Of a stretch of DNA of 64,000 bases, positions 17,165 to 26,104 are shown piece after piece (the stretch's first letter is position 1; each line of letters starts with the position of its first letter). The notes under the pieces are model-generated. The model had not been told where the DNA came from. It did not search any database and worked only from the letters and a program-made list of their open reading frames with translations. This stretch comes from Caldilineae bacterium (lineage in GTDB: Bacteria; Chloroflexota; Anaerolineae; JAAEKA01): assembly GCA_020634555.1 (NCBI GenBank), contig JACKBK010000016.1, positions 4,460-68,459 of the forward strand, given 5' to 3'. Both the position numbers and the translations under genes were made by a program.

Positions 17165-18403
17165 ATGACAGCCCGGCGCGTCCTCTTCATCGATCTTGCG
17201 CCGGCCGCGGGCGGCTCAGTGGTGAGCCTCTACCACCTGGCCAGCCATCTGGATACGGCGCAATACGAGCCTGCCATTGTGTTGTCCCGACAAAACCCCT
17301 TCGATCGCTTTGCCACCGCGGGCATCCCGTCTGTGCGCGTGCAGACGCCGCAGTGGCAGCAGCAGCAGCCCGGCGCTGTGTCTACCATGCGCGCCGGCCG
17401 GCTGGGTGAAGCCATGCGGCGCGGCCGGCTGGCAGGTCCATGGCATTTCGCGGGCGATTTACGGCGCTACCGCAACGACGTGCTGCCGCTGGTCGGACCT
17501 ATCGCGGCTGCCATCGAACGTTTCCGGCCAGCTATCGTGCATCTCAACGACAACGTATCGCTCTCCCGGCCTGGCGTGAGAGCCGCCTGGCGAACCGGCC
17601 GGCCAGCCATCTGTCATTGCCGCTCCTTCGATCCGCCGGTCACGCTGGATCGCTGGCTGTTGGCGCCGCGGCTGGCCGGGCTGATCTTCATCTCCCAGGC
17701 TGTGGCGCAACAGCAAACGGCTGCACTGAGGACTCATATCGATTCACGTGTGATCGCCAACGCTGTAGATCTGGCTGAGTTCGACGTACCGAGCGACGCC
17801 AGCGCCCTGCGCGCCGAGCTTGGTGTGCCGCTCGATGCGCCGCTGATTGGCTCGCTGGGCCGCATCACGGCGTGGAAAGGGCAACACATCTTCATCGACG
17901 CACTGGCGCGGGTGAGCCAACAGCATCCGGGTGTCCATGGCGTGGTGGTAGGTGCGCCCGATCAAAGCGACGGAACCGCGTATGCCGAGTCGTTGCGTCG
18001 CCAGGCCCAAAAGAACGGGCTGGCGGAGCGGCTGCACTTCACCGGCCCGCGGCGCGACGTGCCACAGATCCTGGCCTCGCTGGACATTCTTGTGCACAGC
18101 GCGGTGCGCCCCGAGCCGTTTGGCCGGGTGATCATCGAAGGCATGGCGGCCCGTCGCCCGGTGGTTGCCAGCGCATCCGGCGGCGCCACTGAGATCATCA
18201 CCAACGGCGAGACCGGCCTGTTGACGCCGCCCGGCGATGCCGCGGCGCTGGCAACTGCGCTTGACCGGCTGCTACGCGACCCTGCCGGCCGCGGCCAGCT
18301 GGCCGCGGCCGGCAGGCGGCTGGTCGAGAATCGCTATCAGATCGGAACGCAGGTCGCCGCCGTGCAAGACTTCTACGACGAGATTCTGGCAGGTCAATTC
18401 TGA
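17165..18403 (+). CDS. GT4-family glycosyltransferase (first of three)
   Basis: A 412-residue GT-B protein. The C-terminal half has the group 1 nucleotide-sugar motif: LGRITAWKGQHIFIDAL, then FTGPRRDVPQILASLDILVHS and the acceptor E-x7-E motif EPFGRVIIEG. It begins 25 bases after the peptidase gene and its last base overlaps the next glycosyltransferase start, so the three are one unit. Donor and acceptor sugars are not predictable; a surface polysaccharide or glycolipid is likely. The in-frame upstream extension into the peptidase gene is rejected in favour of the ATG at MTARRVLF. Confidence 0.88.
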   Translation: MTARRVLFIDLAPAAGGSVVSLYHLASHLDTAQYEPAIVLSRQNPFDRFATAGIPSVRVQTPQWQQQQPGAVSTMRAGRLGEAMRRGRLAGPWHFAGDLRRYRNDVLPLVGPIAAAIERFRPAIVHLNDNVSLSRPGVRAAWRTGRPAICHCRSFDPPVTLDRWLLAPRLAGLIFISQAVAQQQTAALRTHIDSRVIANAVDLAEFDVPSDASALRAELGVPLDAPLIGSLGRITAWKGQHIFIDALARVSQQHPGVHGVVVGAPDQSDGTAYAESLRRQAQKNGLAERLHFTGPRRDVPQILASLDILVHSAVRPEPFGRVIIEGMAARRPVVASASGGATEIITNGETGLLTPPGDAAALATALDRLLRDPAGRGQLAAAGRRLVENRYQIGTQVAAVQDFYDEILAGQF

Positions 18404-19569
18404 TGCGGGTTGCGCTGCTTGGCCCTTATTCGGGCGATCTCAGCCGGGTGGGCGGCGGGCCGGAGGCAGTCGTCGTGCAACTGGCGCATGGCCTCCGGCG
18501 CGCCGGCGTCGAGGTGCATGTCGTCACCCTGGATTTCACCGGCCAGCAGGCAACTGACATCACCGCGGAGGCAGAGGGCGTCACCGTACACCGGCTGCGC
18601 TTGCGGCGGTTGCCGCGCTGGACCGGCGTGCGCATCAACGCACGTTCACTGGCGCGCCGGCTGCGAACGATAGCGCCTGATGTTGCCCACGCCCACAGCG
18701 CCGGCACCTTTGCCGACGGCGCGCTGGGCAGCGGGTTGCCGGCCGTTATCACCGTTCACGGCGTCATCGAACAAGAGGCGGCAGTGGTTCGCCAGCGCGG
18801 TATCTCCTGGCGCGAGGACGTCGCCTGGCGCTATGAGGCGTGGTACGAGCGGCATTGCCTGCGCCGTTCCCGCGACGTGATCGCCATCAGCCCATACGTG
18901 GCCGACTTCTATCGCGGGCTGACCGATGCTCGCATGTCCCTGGTGGAGAATCCGGTCGCGCGAGCCTATTTTGACCTGCCCGACCAGGCGCAGGCAGCTA
19001 CGATTCTGTGCGCGGCGCGGGTTATTCACCGCAAAAACGTGCTGGGGTTGTTGCACGCTTTTGCGCGGCTGCGGCAACAGATGCCCGAGGCGCGCTTGCG
19101 GCTGGCCGGTGAAACGACATCAGAACCGTCATACGCGGAACAATGCAGGCAGTTTGTCGCTGCAAACGGATTGGATAACGCCGTTGACTTTCTAGGCTGG
19201 CTGGACGAGACGGCGCTGCGAGCGGAATACAGCCGCTGCCGCGCGCTGGCCTTGCTGTCCTGGCAGGAAACTGCGCCGGTGGCCATCGAGCAGGCCATGG
19301 CGGCCGGCAAGCCGGTGGTCGCCAGCGATGTCGGCGGCGTTCGCTATCTGGTGGAGGATGGCGCTACCGGTTATGTGGTGCAAGCGGACGATTCGGCGGG
19401 CCAGGCAACAGCTTTGCAGCGCGTCCTGGCAGACGACATGCTGCGCCGTTCGATGGGAGCTGCTGCACGAGGCGCAGCGCTCGCCCGCTTCCATCCCGAC
19501 CAGGTGACCGCACAAACCCTGGCTGTCTACGAGCAAGCGATTGCAAGCCAGAGATCAAGCCAGTCGTAG
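18403..19569 (+). CDS. GT4-family glycosyltransferase (second of three)
   Basis: A 388-residue GT-B enzyme. N-terminal GPYSGDLSRVGGGPEAVV binds the acceptor side; the C-terminal domain carries CAARVIHRKNVLGLLHAFA, VDFLGWLDE and the E-x7-E region ETAPVAIEQAMAAGKPVVASDVGG. The ATG shares one base with the upstream stop (TGATG), showing translational coupling. Sequence is clearly related to both neighbours, consistent with old duplication. Confidence 0.88.
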   Translation: MRVALLGPYSGDLSRVGGGPEAVVVQLAHGLRRAGVEVHVVTLDFTGQQATDITAEAEGVTVHRLRLRRLPRWTGVRINARSLARRLRTIAPDVAHAHSAGTFADGALGSGLPAVITVHGVIEQEAAVVRQRGISWREDVAWRYEAWYERHCLRRSRDVIAISPYVADFYRGLTDARMSLVENPVARAYFDLPDQAQAATILCAARVIHRKNVLGLLHAFARLRQQMPEARLRLAGETTSEPSYAEQCRQFVAANGLDNAVDFLGWLDETALRAEYSRCRALALLSWQETAPVAIEQAMAAGKPVVASDVGGVRYLVEDGATGYVVQADDSAGQATALQRVLADDMLRRSMGAAARGAALARFHPDQVTAQTLAVYEQAIASQRSSQS

Positions 19570-19580
19570 ATTTTGTGACC

Positions 19581-20768
19581 ATGACTGCACCAACAACTCC
19601 GCCATTGCGCGTTGCCCTGCTTTGCCACTACCCTGACGACGATGTCGCGCCGGCGGGTGGGGTGTGGTCGGTTGGGCGCAACCTGGCGGCCGGGCTGGTG
19701 AGCGCCGGCGCCGAGGTGCATGTCGTCCGCTACAAGGCTGCGTCAGACGGCGCGGCTCGCGTGCATGTCCGCGGCGTCAGTCCGTTGATTGTGCATACGG
19801 TGGAGCTGCCGCGCCGTCGCACGCAGCCGTTTCGCCGCGTCGACGCAGTGCCTGCACTTGTGGCTCGTCTGCGCGAGATCCGCCCTGACGCCGTGACGGC
19901 CCACGAGTCGGAATACGGCCTGGCGGCGGTGCGTAGCGGATTGCCGGCGGCGGTTACTATTCATGGTATGCCGCGCCAGGAGTTTCGCGCGTTTCGCTGG
20001 CAAAACCGGCTGGACCTGGCGGTGACGCTGTGGCAGGATTGGCAGATGGTGCGGCGGGCGCAGGACATCGTAGCCATCAACGACTATGCCATCGGCCAGT
20101 ATCGCGGCCGAACCAACGCCCGCTTTCACCGCATCAACATCCCCATCGGTGAGGTGTTCTTCACGGCGCCGCCGCGCGAGCCTGATCCCCACAGCGTGCT
20201 GATGGTTGAAGGAATGAACGAACGAAAAGATCCTATCACCATGATTCGAGCCATCGCACAGGTGCGGCAGCGTATTCCCGACGCCCGGCTCGACATCGCC
20301 GGCCGCTTACCAGCCGGCCCTTACGGTGAGAAAGTGCGCGAGACGATCGCCGAGCTCGCGCTGGACGACTGTGTGACGTTCATCGGATTGGTTGACCAAC
20401 CTGAGCTGGCCGGATTGTACGCGTCGCACGCCGCGCTGGCCCTTAGCAGCCGCCAGGAGACCTCGCCCTGTGTTATTGCCGAGGCGATGGCAGGGCGGCG
20501 GCCGGTAGTCGCTACGGATGTGGGCGGTGTGCGCGAGATGGTGTCGGAAGATGAGTCGGGCTACGTCGTGCCTGCTGGCGATCCTCAGACGTTGGCCGAA
20601 CGGATCGCTGCCGTCCTGAACGACTCGCTACTCGCTCGCCGTTTTGGAGAACACGGCCGCTGGCTGGCCGAGCAACGCTACCGGCGAAATGTGATCGGCC
20701 GGCAATATGTGGAACTGCTGGAGGGACTGGCCAGGAAAAATACGCTTGACACACCGGCAGGAAAATGA
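19581..20768 (+). CDS. GT4-family glycosyltransferase (third of three)
   Basis: A 395-residue GT-B enzyme with VEGMNERKDPITMIRAIAQ, VTFIGLVDQPELAGLY and E-x7-E region ETSPCVIAEAMAGRRPVVATDVGG. A GTG two codons upstream (19575) is an alternative start; neither has a clear ribosome binding site, suggesting coupling to the gene before. The acylphosphatase gene follows 14 bases later. Confidence 0.87.
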   Translation: MTAPTTPPLRVALLCHYPDDDVAPAGGVWSVGRNLAAGLVSAGAEVHVVRYKAASDGAARVHVRGVSPLIVHTVELPRRRTQPFRRVDAVPALVARLREIRPDAVTAHESEYGLAAVRSGLPAAVTIHGMPRQEFRAFRWQNRLDLAVTLWQDWQMVRRAQDIVAINDYAIGQYRGRTNARFHRINIPIGEVFFTAPPREPDPHSVLMVEGMNERKDPITMIRAIAQVRQRIPDARLDIAGRLPAGPYGEKVRETIAELALDDCVTFIGLVDQPELAGLYASHAALALSSRQETSPCVIAEAMAGRRPVVATDVGGVREMVSEDESGYVVPAGDPQTLAERIAAVLNDSLLARRFGEHGRWLAEQRYRRNVIGRQYVELLEGLARKNTLDTPAGK

Positions 20769-20782
20769 TAAAACGAAGGACA

Positions 20783-21061
20783 ATGAGCAACGTCAGAGCC
20801 CACGTTTTTGTCGGTGGCCGCGTCCAGGGCGTATTCTTTCGTGGCTATACCCAGCGACGCGCCAACGCGCTGGGCGTGGCCGGCTGGGTGCGCAACCTGC
20901 CGGATGGGCAGGTTGAAGCCGTGTTCGAGGGCGACGAAGCAAAAGTCAACGAAATGATCGCGTGGTGCCGCCAGGGACCGCCCAACGCATGGGTCACAGG
21001 CGCTGACGTGCGCTACGAGCCGTATACCGGCGCCTTTCTCAGCTTCTCAGTCCGCTACTAA
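20783..21061 (+). CDS. acyP: Acylphosphatase
   Basis: A 92-residue protein, the normal family length. It holds the signature GRVQGVFFRGYTQRRA with the phosphate-binding Arg, and GVAGWVRNLPDGQVEAVFEG with the catalytic Asn. It hydrolyses the carboxyl-phosphate bond of acylphosphates in the cytoplasm. The ATG after GAAGGAC is chosen; an ATG six codons earlier overlaps the previous gene (ATGA). Likely cotranscribed with the glycosyltransferases and pcm. Confidence 0.93.
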   Translation: MSNVRAHVFVGGRVQGVFFRGYTQRRANALGVAGWVRNLPDGQVEAVFEGDEAKVNEMIAWCRQGPPNAWVTGADVRYEPYTGAFLSFSVRY

Positions 21062-21065
21062 TCCC

Positions 21066-21740
21066 ATGCCTGACCGGTTTTTTCGCGCGTCACCACCCAA
21101 AGGAATGACCTTTGAGGAGCAGCGCGCCTGGATGGTTCGCACGCAGCTTGAACGCTGGGCAGTTCGGGACAGCCGCGTGTTGCAGGCCATGGGCGCAGTG
21201 CCGCGCGAGCGGTTCGTGCCCGCCAGTGAGCGCTCGTCGGCCTACTACGACGGCGCGCTGCCGATTGGCGAGGAACAGACCATCTCGCAGCCGTATGTGG
21301 TGGCGCACATGACCGAGTTGCTGGCGCTGCAAGGCGATGAGACCGTGCTGGAGATAGGCACCGGGTCGGGCTACCAGACGGCGGTGCTGGCCATGCTGGC
21401 CAGCCAGGTGTTCACCGTTGAGCGGATTGCCAGCCTTTCGCAGCGGGCAGCAACGATTCTGGCGGAACTGAAGATCGACAACGTCCACTTCCTCGTCGGC
21501 GACGGCAGCCTGGGCTGGCCGGAGCATGCCCCCTACGATGCCATTTTGGTCACCTGTGCTGCGCCGAAGATGCCCGCCCCCCTGCTGAAGCAGTTGTCCG
21601 ACGGCGGCCGGATGGTGACACCGATCGGCCCGCGCGGCTACCAGGATCTGGTGCGCGTGGTCAGGAAGGGCGATGCCTTTGAGGAGGAGCGGCTATCACC
21701 GGTCGCGTTCGTCCCGCTGATTGGGGAGCATGGCTGGTGA
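21066..21740 (+). CDS. pcm: Protein-L-isoaspartate O-methyltransferase
   Basis: A 224-residue SAM-dependent methyltransferase that repairs isoaspartyl residues in aged proteins. Family-defining stretches are VPRERFVP, GEEQTISQPYVVAHMTELL, the SAM motif VLEIGTGSGYQTAVLA, and GDGSLGWPEHAPYDAILVTCAAP. It starts five bases after acyP. Its 3' end overlaps the convergent GNAT gene by 45 bases. Confidence 0.95.
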   Translation: MPDRFFRASPPKGMTFEEQRAWMVRTQLERWAVRDSRVLQAMGAVPRERFVPASERSSAYYDGALPIGEEQTISQPYVVAHMTELLALQGDETVLEIGTGSGYQTAVLAMLASQVFTVERIASLSQRAATILAELKIDNVHFLVGDGSLGWPEHAPYDAILVTCAAPKMPAPLLKQLSDGGRMVTPIGPRGYQDLVRVVRKGDAFEEERLSPVAFVPLIGEHGW

Positions 21741-22196
21741 GTCGTCTGCACCGTCCCAGCGCATAACGATGATGCGCAGCCGGAAAACGACATGTGCCAG
21801 TATCCCGCCGATACCCGACTTTAGCCGCAGCCCGCGCGGCGCTTGCATAACGGGGATGCGGCGAAATCCGTGGGTCTCATAGTATGTCTGGCGAGCCTCG
21901 ACACACTCCAGATACACCGGTGGGGCCTCCTCTGCCAGACAGGCCCGGATCAGCACCCCGCCGATGCCATACCCGCGGGTATCAGCGCGCACCCAGAGAC
22001 TGCCCAGCTCGCGGGTGTCCCAATAGTGGCGCACCTGGCACATGCCCAGTACCTCTCCCTCAGTGGTTACGGCCAGCTTGAAGCGCCGCCAGTTCAGGCC
22101 GGTGCGATCCAGCCCCGCGTCCTTGATGGACTGCTTGATGATCTGCGCGTCGGCTTCGCCGGCTGGGCGGATGAGAACGTCGTCCGGCAGCGTCAT
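21696..22196 (-). CDS. GNAT-family N-acetyltransferase
   Basis: A 166-residue protein with the acetyl-CoA site LGSLWVRADTRGYGIGGVLIRACL (motif A, R-x2-G-x-G pattern) and YLECVEARQTYYETHGFRRI (motif B). The ATG overlaps the Nudix stop in ATGA, so it is coupled to that gene; an earlier in-frame ATG is less likely. Substrate unknown. The C-terminal 15 codons overlap pcm on the other strand. Confidence 0.82.
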   Translation of the reverse strand: MTLPDDVLIRPAGEADAQIIKQSIKDAGLDRTGLNWRRFKLAVTTEGEVLGMCQVRHYWDTRELGSLWVRADTRGYGIGGVLIRACLAEEAPPVYLECVEARQTYYETHGFRRIPVMQAPRGLRLKSGIGGILAHVVFRLRIIVMRWDGADDSPAMLPNQRDERDR

Positions 22197-22654
22197 TCTA
22201 TCCGCCAATCGACCAGCTTCAGGTCGCTGTCATACTCGAACTTCATGGCAATCGGCGCCGTCTCGTCCGCGACCACATGTGGATAGAAGATGGCGTCGGC
22301 CTGCGGGATGTCCAACGACAACACCTGGTCTTCGTCGATCCACGCCAGGTCGCCTTCGTCGCAGCCCGTCAGATCTCCTGTGAACTCCGCGACACGATAG
22401 ACGAACATCAGCCATTGCCAGTCCGGCAGCGGTGAGGTTTCGGTGACGATGATCCGCAACTCAGGTCGGCCGGCGGCCTTCAGCCCGGTCTCCTCGCGCA
22501 GCTCCCGTACGGCGCATTCGGCCGGCGACTCGTCGATCTCCACCTTGCCGCCGGGCGCAGTCCATTGGCCCAGATTGGGCTGTTTGCGGCGGTGCATCAT
22601 CAAAACCCTGCCATCGCGCGCTGCATATACCAAGGTAGCTACTTTTCGTGCCAT
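22193..22654 (-). CDS. Nudix hydrolase (MutT-like)
   Basis: A 153-residue protein with a complete Nudix box from GGKVEIDESPAE to RELREETGLKA (G-x5-E-x7-REUxEExGU). The opening VATLVYAARDGRVLMMHRRK and the WTAPGGK lead resemble MutT/8-oxo-dGTP-type sanitising enzymes, but substrate is not certain. An in-frame extension of 61 codons upstream was rejected because its residues are unlike the family and the ATG taken here has AAAGG before it. Coupled to the GNAT gene. Confidence 0.88.
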   Translation of the reverse strand: MARKVATLVYAARDGRVLMMHRRKQPNLGQWTAPGGKVEIDESPAECAVRELREETGLKAAGRPELRIIVTETSPLPDWQWLMFVYRVAEFTGDLTGCDEGDLAWIDEDQVLSLDIPQADAIFYPHVVADETAPIAMKFEYDSDLKLVDWRIE

Positions 22655-22751
22655 GGGTTGCCTTTGGCCAAGTTTATGTGTCTTCTCGATATCCTGTGAA
22701 ACATGAGGCGTGATTATACAACATGACCTGCGGTGCTGCCAGCAAAACCGC

Positions 22752-22780
22752 TTGCGAAGTCGGGTAAATAATGATAAAGT
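22752..22780 (+). promoter_or_regulatory. Predicted promoter of the coiled-coil protein gene
   Basis: TTGCGA and TAAAGT are 17 bases apart, about 65 bases before the start codon, which has AAGGAGG just upstream. Confidence 0.45.
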
Positions 22781-22851
22781 GTAGGGTGTTGTGATGGTCC
22801 GCCAAACATCTGAACGATCGTTGGGCCTGCCACCCATTCAAGGAGGAAACC

Positions 22852-23850
22852 ATGACCACCGTTGCCTGGGCAGCCGTTGGTTTTGTTCTCGGTTTGATCG
22901 CCATGTGGCTGATCATGTACTTCACGATTCTCAAAACCGGTCAGCAGCGAGAACGGTCGCTGAACGCGCACATCGCTGAGTCAGAGGCCGCACATGCCAA
23001 AGACCGCGAGGAGATCGGCAAGCTGGAGAGCCGCTTGCAATATCGCGAGAACGACAACGCCGATCTGAAGGAACGTCTTAGCAAGTCGGAGGGACAACTG
23101 CGTGAGCGTCAGCAGGCCGTAGATGCGCTGGAAGCTCAGGTCGCCGGTTTGGAAAGCGTCCGGTCAGATCTGGAGCGAGCCATGGCGCGCCTGGAGGATC
23201 GAGCCAAGGAGAGCGACGTGCGCCTCCAAGAGCTGGAGGCCAACGCGCTGACAGCCTCAACCCTCGCTCGTCAGCAGCAAACCGAACTCGACATGCTGCG
23301 GAACGAGAGCGCGCAAAGCGATGCCCGCATCGAGAAGCTCCAGGCACAACTGGCAGAGCGCGACCGGCAACTGGCTGAGGCTGAGGACATCCTGGATCGG
23401 CAACGGACAACTCTGCGCTCCAGCAAGGGCGCCGACAAGGGCTTGCGCGCTGCCGTCAACCGCCAACAGGCCGAAATCAACGTCTTGCGCCAGAAACTTG
23501 AGGAGACGCTGCAACAATTGTCCAGCCGAAACCAGCGTCTGACGCATCTGCAAGAAACATTGAGCGAACGGAAAAACACCATTTCAGACCTGCGCCGCCA
23601 GCTGAGACAAGTTACCAAAGCTTCGGGCGCGACAGTCTTGACGGAAGCCGATGTGGCCGAGGTTGACCAGCCGGAGGCGACTGACGAGCCGGAGCACGTG
23701 GAAGAAATCGTTGTTGAAGAGGACGCAGACAGCAACGAGCCGGCGGCTGTTGTGGACTCCACCGGCAGCGAGGAAGGCGCGGTCGAGACAGAAATGGAAG
23801 CGGTTTCACAAACCGCAGAAGAACCTGACGAATCAAACGATGAAACGTAG
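22852..23850 (+). CDS. Membrane-anchored coiled-coil protein
   Basis: A 332-residue protein of no recognised family. Residues 4-27 are one membrane segment, about 30-250 are an almost unbroken coiled coil rich in Glu, Arg, Gln and Leu heptads, and about 255-332 are a strongly acidic, disordered tail (VEEIVVEEDADSNEP). The short N-terminus suggests a cytoplasmic coil hanging from the membrane, or the reverse. AAGGAGG lies before the ATG. Monocistronic with its own promoter and terminator. A structural or division-linked role is possible but only a guess. Confidence 0.75.
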   Translation: MTTVAWAAVGFVLGLIAMWLIMYFTILKTGQQRERSLNAHIAESEAAHAKDREEIGKLESRLQYRENDNADLKERLSKSEGQLRERQQAVDALEAQVAGLESVRSDLERAMARLEDRAKESDVRLQELEANALTASTLARQQQTELDMLRNESAQSDARIEKLQAQLAERDRQLAEAEDILDRQRTTLRSSKGADKGLRAAVNRQQAEINVLRQKLEETLQQLSSRNQRLTHLQETLSERKNTISDLRRQLRQVTKASGATVLTEADVAEVDQPEATDEPEHVEEIVVEEDADSNEPAAVVDSTGSEEGAVETEMEAVSQTAEEPDESNDET

Positions 23851-23944
23851 GGAAAGCGTAGGATTGGCGTCGAGTACGATATGTCCAGGGGTGCTAGAAT
23901 ATGAACTGAGATGATCAGTCTCTTCTTCTCCTCCTTTTCCGATA

Positions 23945-23987
23945 GAGAGCGCTCTGGGCCGGGCAACCCAGAGCGCTCTCGCGTTTA
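23945..23987. terminator. Terminator hairpin between convergent genes
   Basis: GAGAGCGCTCTGGG pairs perfectly with CCCAGAGCGCTCTC over an eight-base loop and is followed by a short T-rich stretch (GCGTTTATT). It probably ends the coiled-coil gene. Confidence 0.75.
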
Positions 23988-24042
23988 TTGATTACAGTAC
24001 GGCCTGCTCCTCCCCCGGTCTCCGATTTTCCCACTCAACAAA

Positions 24043-25191
24043 TCACCCGCAACGCTGTTCCAGAACTTGCTGATAGATCGCGTGGGTTTGCTCGGCGATG
24101 CGGGCCTGGGTGAAATGTGCCATGGCTCGCTCGTGGCCGCGACGTGCGAGGCGTTGGCGCAGTGCTGGCTGCTGCGCGAGGGCGATCAGCAGGTGGGCCA
24201 GCGCGGCCGGGTCCGCTTCGGGGAAAACCAGGCCAGCGTCACCGATCACGTTGGGTATCTCGCCGCTGTCGGAGCCGATCACCGGCACCTGACAGGCCAT
24301 GGCCTCGATCAGCACGCGGCCGAACTGCTCCTTCCAGGTAGCTGTGGTCCGGCTAGGCAACACCAGCACATCCATGCTGGCGTAGACTGCCGCCATCCCG
24401 GTGGATGGGGTTTTGCCGGTGAACGTCACGCGCTCAGCCAGTCCCAGTTGCCGTGCGAGATCCTCAAGAGCAGCCTGCTCCGAACCGGCTCCGGCGATCA
24501 TGACAGAGCAGCCGTCAACGCCCTCTGCGGCCAGCCGCTGGTTACACTGGCTGACAGCCTGCAACATCAGATCGATCCCTTTCTCCGGAACCAGGCCGCC
24601 GGCGTAGCCAACCACCAGCGACACGCCGGATGGACGCTCCAGCAACGGTGCAACGCCCGGGCGAAACAGAACGGGGTCTACGCCGAACTGAGGAAGCACG
24701 GTTATTGGCCCCGCATAGCCCTTGTCTCGCAGGACCTGGCCCGCCTCCGCGTTGCCGGCGATAGCGAAGGCTGCGCGGCTATAGTTGTAGCGTTCAATCC
24801 AGTTGAAAGGAGGTGGATATTCCTTGAGAAGATTCTGCCACGAGAAAAAAAGTGCGGGAACACGACGCTCGGAGGCCCAACGAAATGCCTGCCATGACGC
24901 CAGATTATACGGCTCTTCGTCGACGTGGATCAGATCGGGCTGGATACGCTGCAAGGTCTGCGGCAGTCGTGGATAGAAGTGGGCATGAAAATGGCCGTTT
25001 AGCGCCACCGGCAACTCCAACAGTTGGTAGCCGTCGGTGTAGGTCCGTTCAAGCTGTACCTCGCCGCGGCTATCGCGCCAGGAGGGCGGCGCAACGGCAA
25101 TCAGATCAAGGTCCGGCAAGCGGGCCAGCTCCTCCAGCTTGCGCTGGTAGGCGCCGACGACGATTGCCTTGGAAAGCATCACCACACGCAC
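24043..25191 (-). CDS. GT4-family glycosyltransferase
   Basis: A GT-B enzyme of about 382 residues with YAGGLVPEKGIDLMLQAV, VTFTGKTPSTGMAAVYASMDVLVLPS and the E-x7-E motif EQFGRVLIEAMACQVPVIGSDSGE. The start is uncertain: GTG with GAAGGA ten bases upstream is taken, while TTG at 25209 and ATG at 25179 are alternatives. It is separate from the three-gene cluster and divergent from dodecin. Confidence 0.85.
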   Translation of the reverse strand: MRVVMLSKAIVVGAYQRKLEELARLPDLDLIAVAPPSWRDSRGEVQLERTYTDGYQLLELPVALNGHFHAHFYPRLPQTLQRIQPDLIHVDEEPYNLASWQAFRWASERRVPALFFSWQNLLKEYPPPFNWIERYNYSRAAFAIAGNAEAGQVLRDKGYAGPITVLPQFGVDPVLFRPGVAPLLERPSGVSLVVGYAGGLVPEKGIDLMLQAVSQCNQRLAAEGVDGCSVMIAGAGSEQAALEDLARQLGLAERVTFTGKTPSTGMAAVYASMDVLVLPSRTTATWKEQFGRVLIEAMACQVPVIGSDSGEIPNVIGDAGLVFPEADPAALAHLLIALAQQPALRQRLARRGHERAMAHFTQARIAEQTHAIYQQVLEQRCG

Positions 25192-25277
25192 AATACAGTC
25201 ATCCTTCAACGATTCGACCGGCCTATAGAGGCTGTGGTATGATTCTGGCGCAACAAATCAAACATTGGAGGCCAAAA

Positions 25278-25478
25278 ATGGCAGTTGAAAAGATCATCGA
25301 GTTGGTCGGTAATTCTCAGGTAAGTTGGGAGGACGCAGCCCACAACGCGTTGTCTGGCGCTGCTAAAAGCCTGCACGGCATCACTGAGATGGAAATCGTG
25401 CGCTGGACGGCCAAGGTCTCAAGCAACGAAATCGTCGAATACCGCGCCGCGATACGGGTTGCCTTCGTCGTCGATTGA
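25278..25478 (+). CDS. Dodecin
   Basis: A 66-residue protein with the family pattern MAVEKIIELVGNS, SWEDAAHNAL, KSLHGITEMEIV and the flavin-stacking Trp in VRWTAKVSSN. Dodecins form hollow dodecamers that store FMN, FAD or riboflavin precursors in the cytoplasm. Start ATG with TTGGAGG upstream; a long in-frame upstream extension is antisense to the glycosyltransferase and not real. Monocistronic. Confidence 0.93.
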   Translation: MAVEKIIELVGNSQVSWEDAAHNALSGAAKSLHGITEMEIVRWTAKVSSNEIVEYRAAIRVAFVVD

Positions 25479-25493
25479 TGGCGACTGGTGGCG

Positions 25494-25976
25494 TTACCAT
25501 AAGCCCCAACGGGCAGAGTCATGGGCTTGCAGCTCAGCCAGCCGCCGCCGGGTTCCTTGTGATGCCTGCGGCGGCAGGTCGTCAACAGAGAAAAACGCAC
25601 ATGAGACGATCTCCGGGCTGGCGGGCAATGGCTGCGGCGGGTTTGTCGCTCGGCAGATAAAAAGTGCAACGTGGTCGCTTTTCCCTTCGGTGAAGCTGTC
25701 GTAGACACCCAGTAACTTCTCTACTTGACAGCGCACACCTGTTTCTTCACGCACCTCGCGCACGATGGTGTCGGCGAGGCGCTCGTGCCGCCCCGGACCA
25801 CCGCCGGGAAATCCCCAGCCCTCTGAGCCGTACGAATGGCGCACCAACAACACGCGCCCTTGCTGGTCCAGCACAATGCCTCGCACCCCTATTCTTACCG
25901 GCGCGCGCAGGGTCCACCAGAGACGAGCCAGGGGATACATGATATGATAGAGTCTTGCCAGGAGCCGATTGCGCAT
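25494..25976 (-). CDS. Nudix hydrolase
   Basis: A 160-residue protein with a Nudix box GGGPGRHERLADTIVREV-REETGV and a leading RIGVRGIVLDQQGRVLLVRHSY. The first 25 residues are an amphipathic or hydrophobic helix rich in Leu, Tyr and Arg, as in Nudix proteins that follow a membrane-associated N-terminus. Substrate unknown. An upstream GTG at 26012 lies inside the promoter, so the ATG is taken. Convergent with dodecin. Confidence 0.85.
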   Translation of the reverse strand: MRNRLLARLYHIMYPLARLWWTLRAPVRIGVRGIVLDQQGRVLLVRHSYGSEGWGFPGGGPGRHERLADTIVREVREETGVRCQVEKLLGVYDSFTEGKSDHVALFICRATNPPQPLPASPEIVSCAFFSVDDLPPQASQGTRRRLAELQAHDSARWGLW

Positions 25977-25994
25977 TGCGATGTACCGGCTCGC

Positions 25995-26024
25995 ATTGTA
26001 GCACGATGACACTTCTTGTCACAA
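25995..26024 (-). promoter_or_regulatory. Predicted promoter of the second Nudix gene
   Basis: On the minus strand TTGTGA and TACAAT are 18 bases apart, giving a short leader to the ATG at 25976. Confidence 0.45.
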
Positions 26025-26069
26025 TGGCGCGCCTGCAAGCTTGCCGTGATTTCACCGGTGTAATTCGAT

Positions 26070-26098
26070 TTGACGCTCATTTGGTCCGGTGCTATAAT
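26070..26098 (+). promoter_or_regulatory. Strong predicted promoter of rho
   Basis: TTGACG and a perfect TATAAT are 17 bases apart; transcription would begin near 26105. Confidence 0.75.
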
Positions 26099-26104
26099 GC
26101 CATC

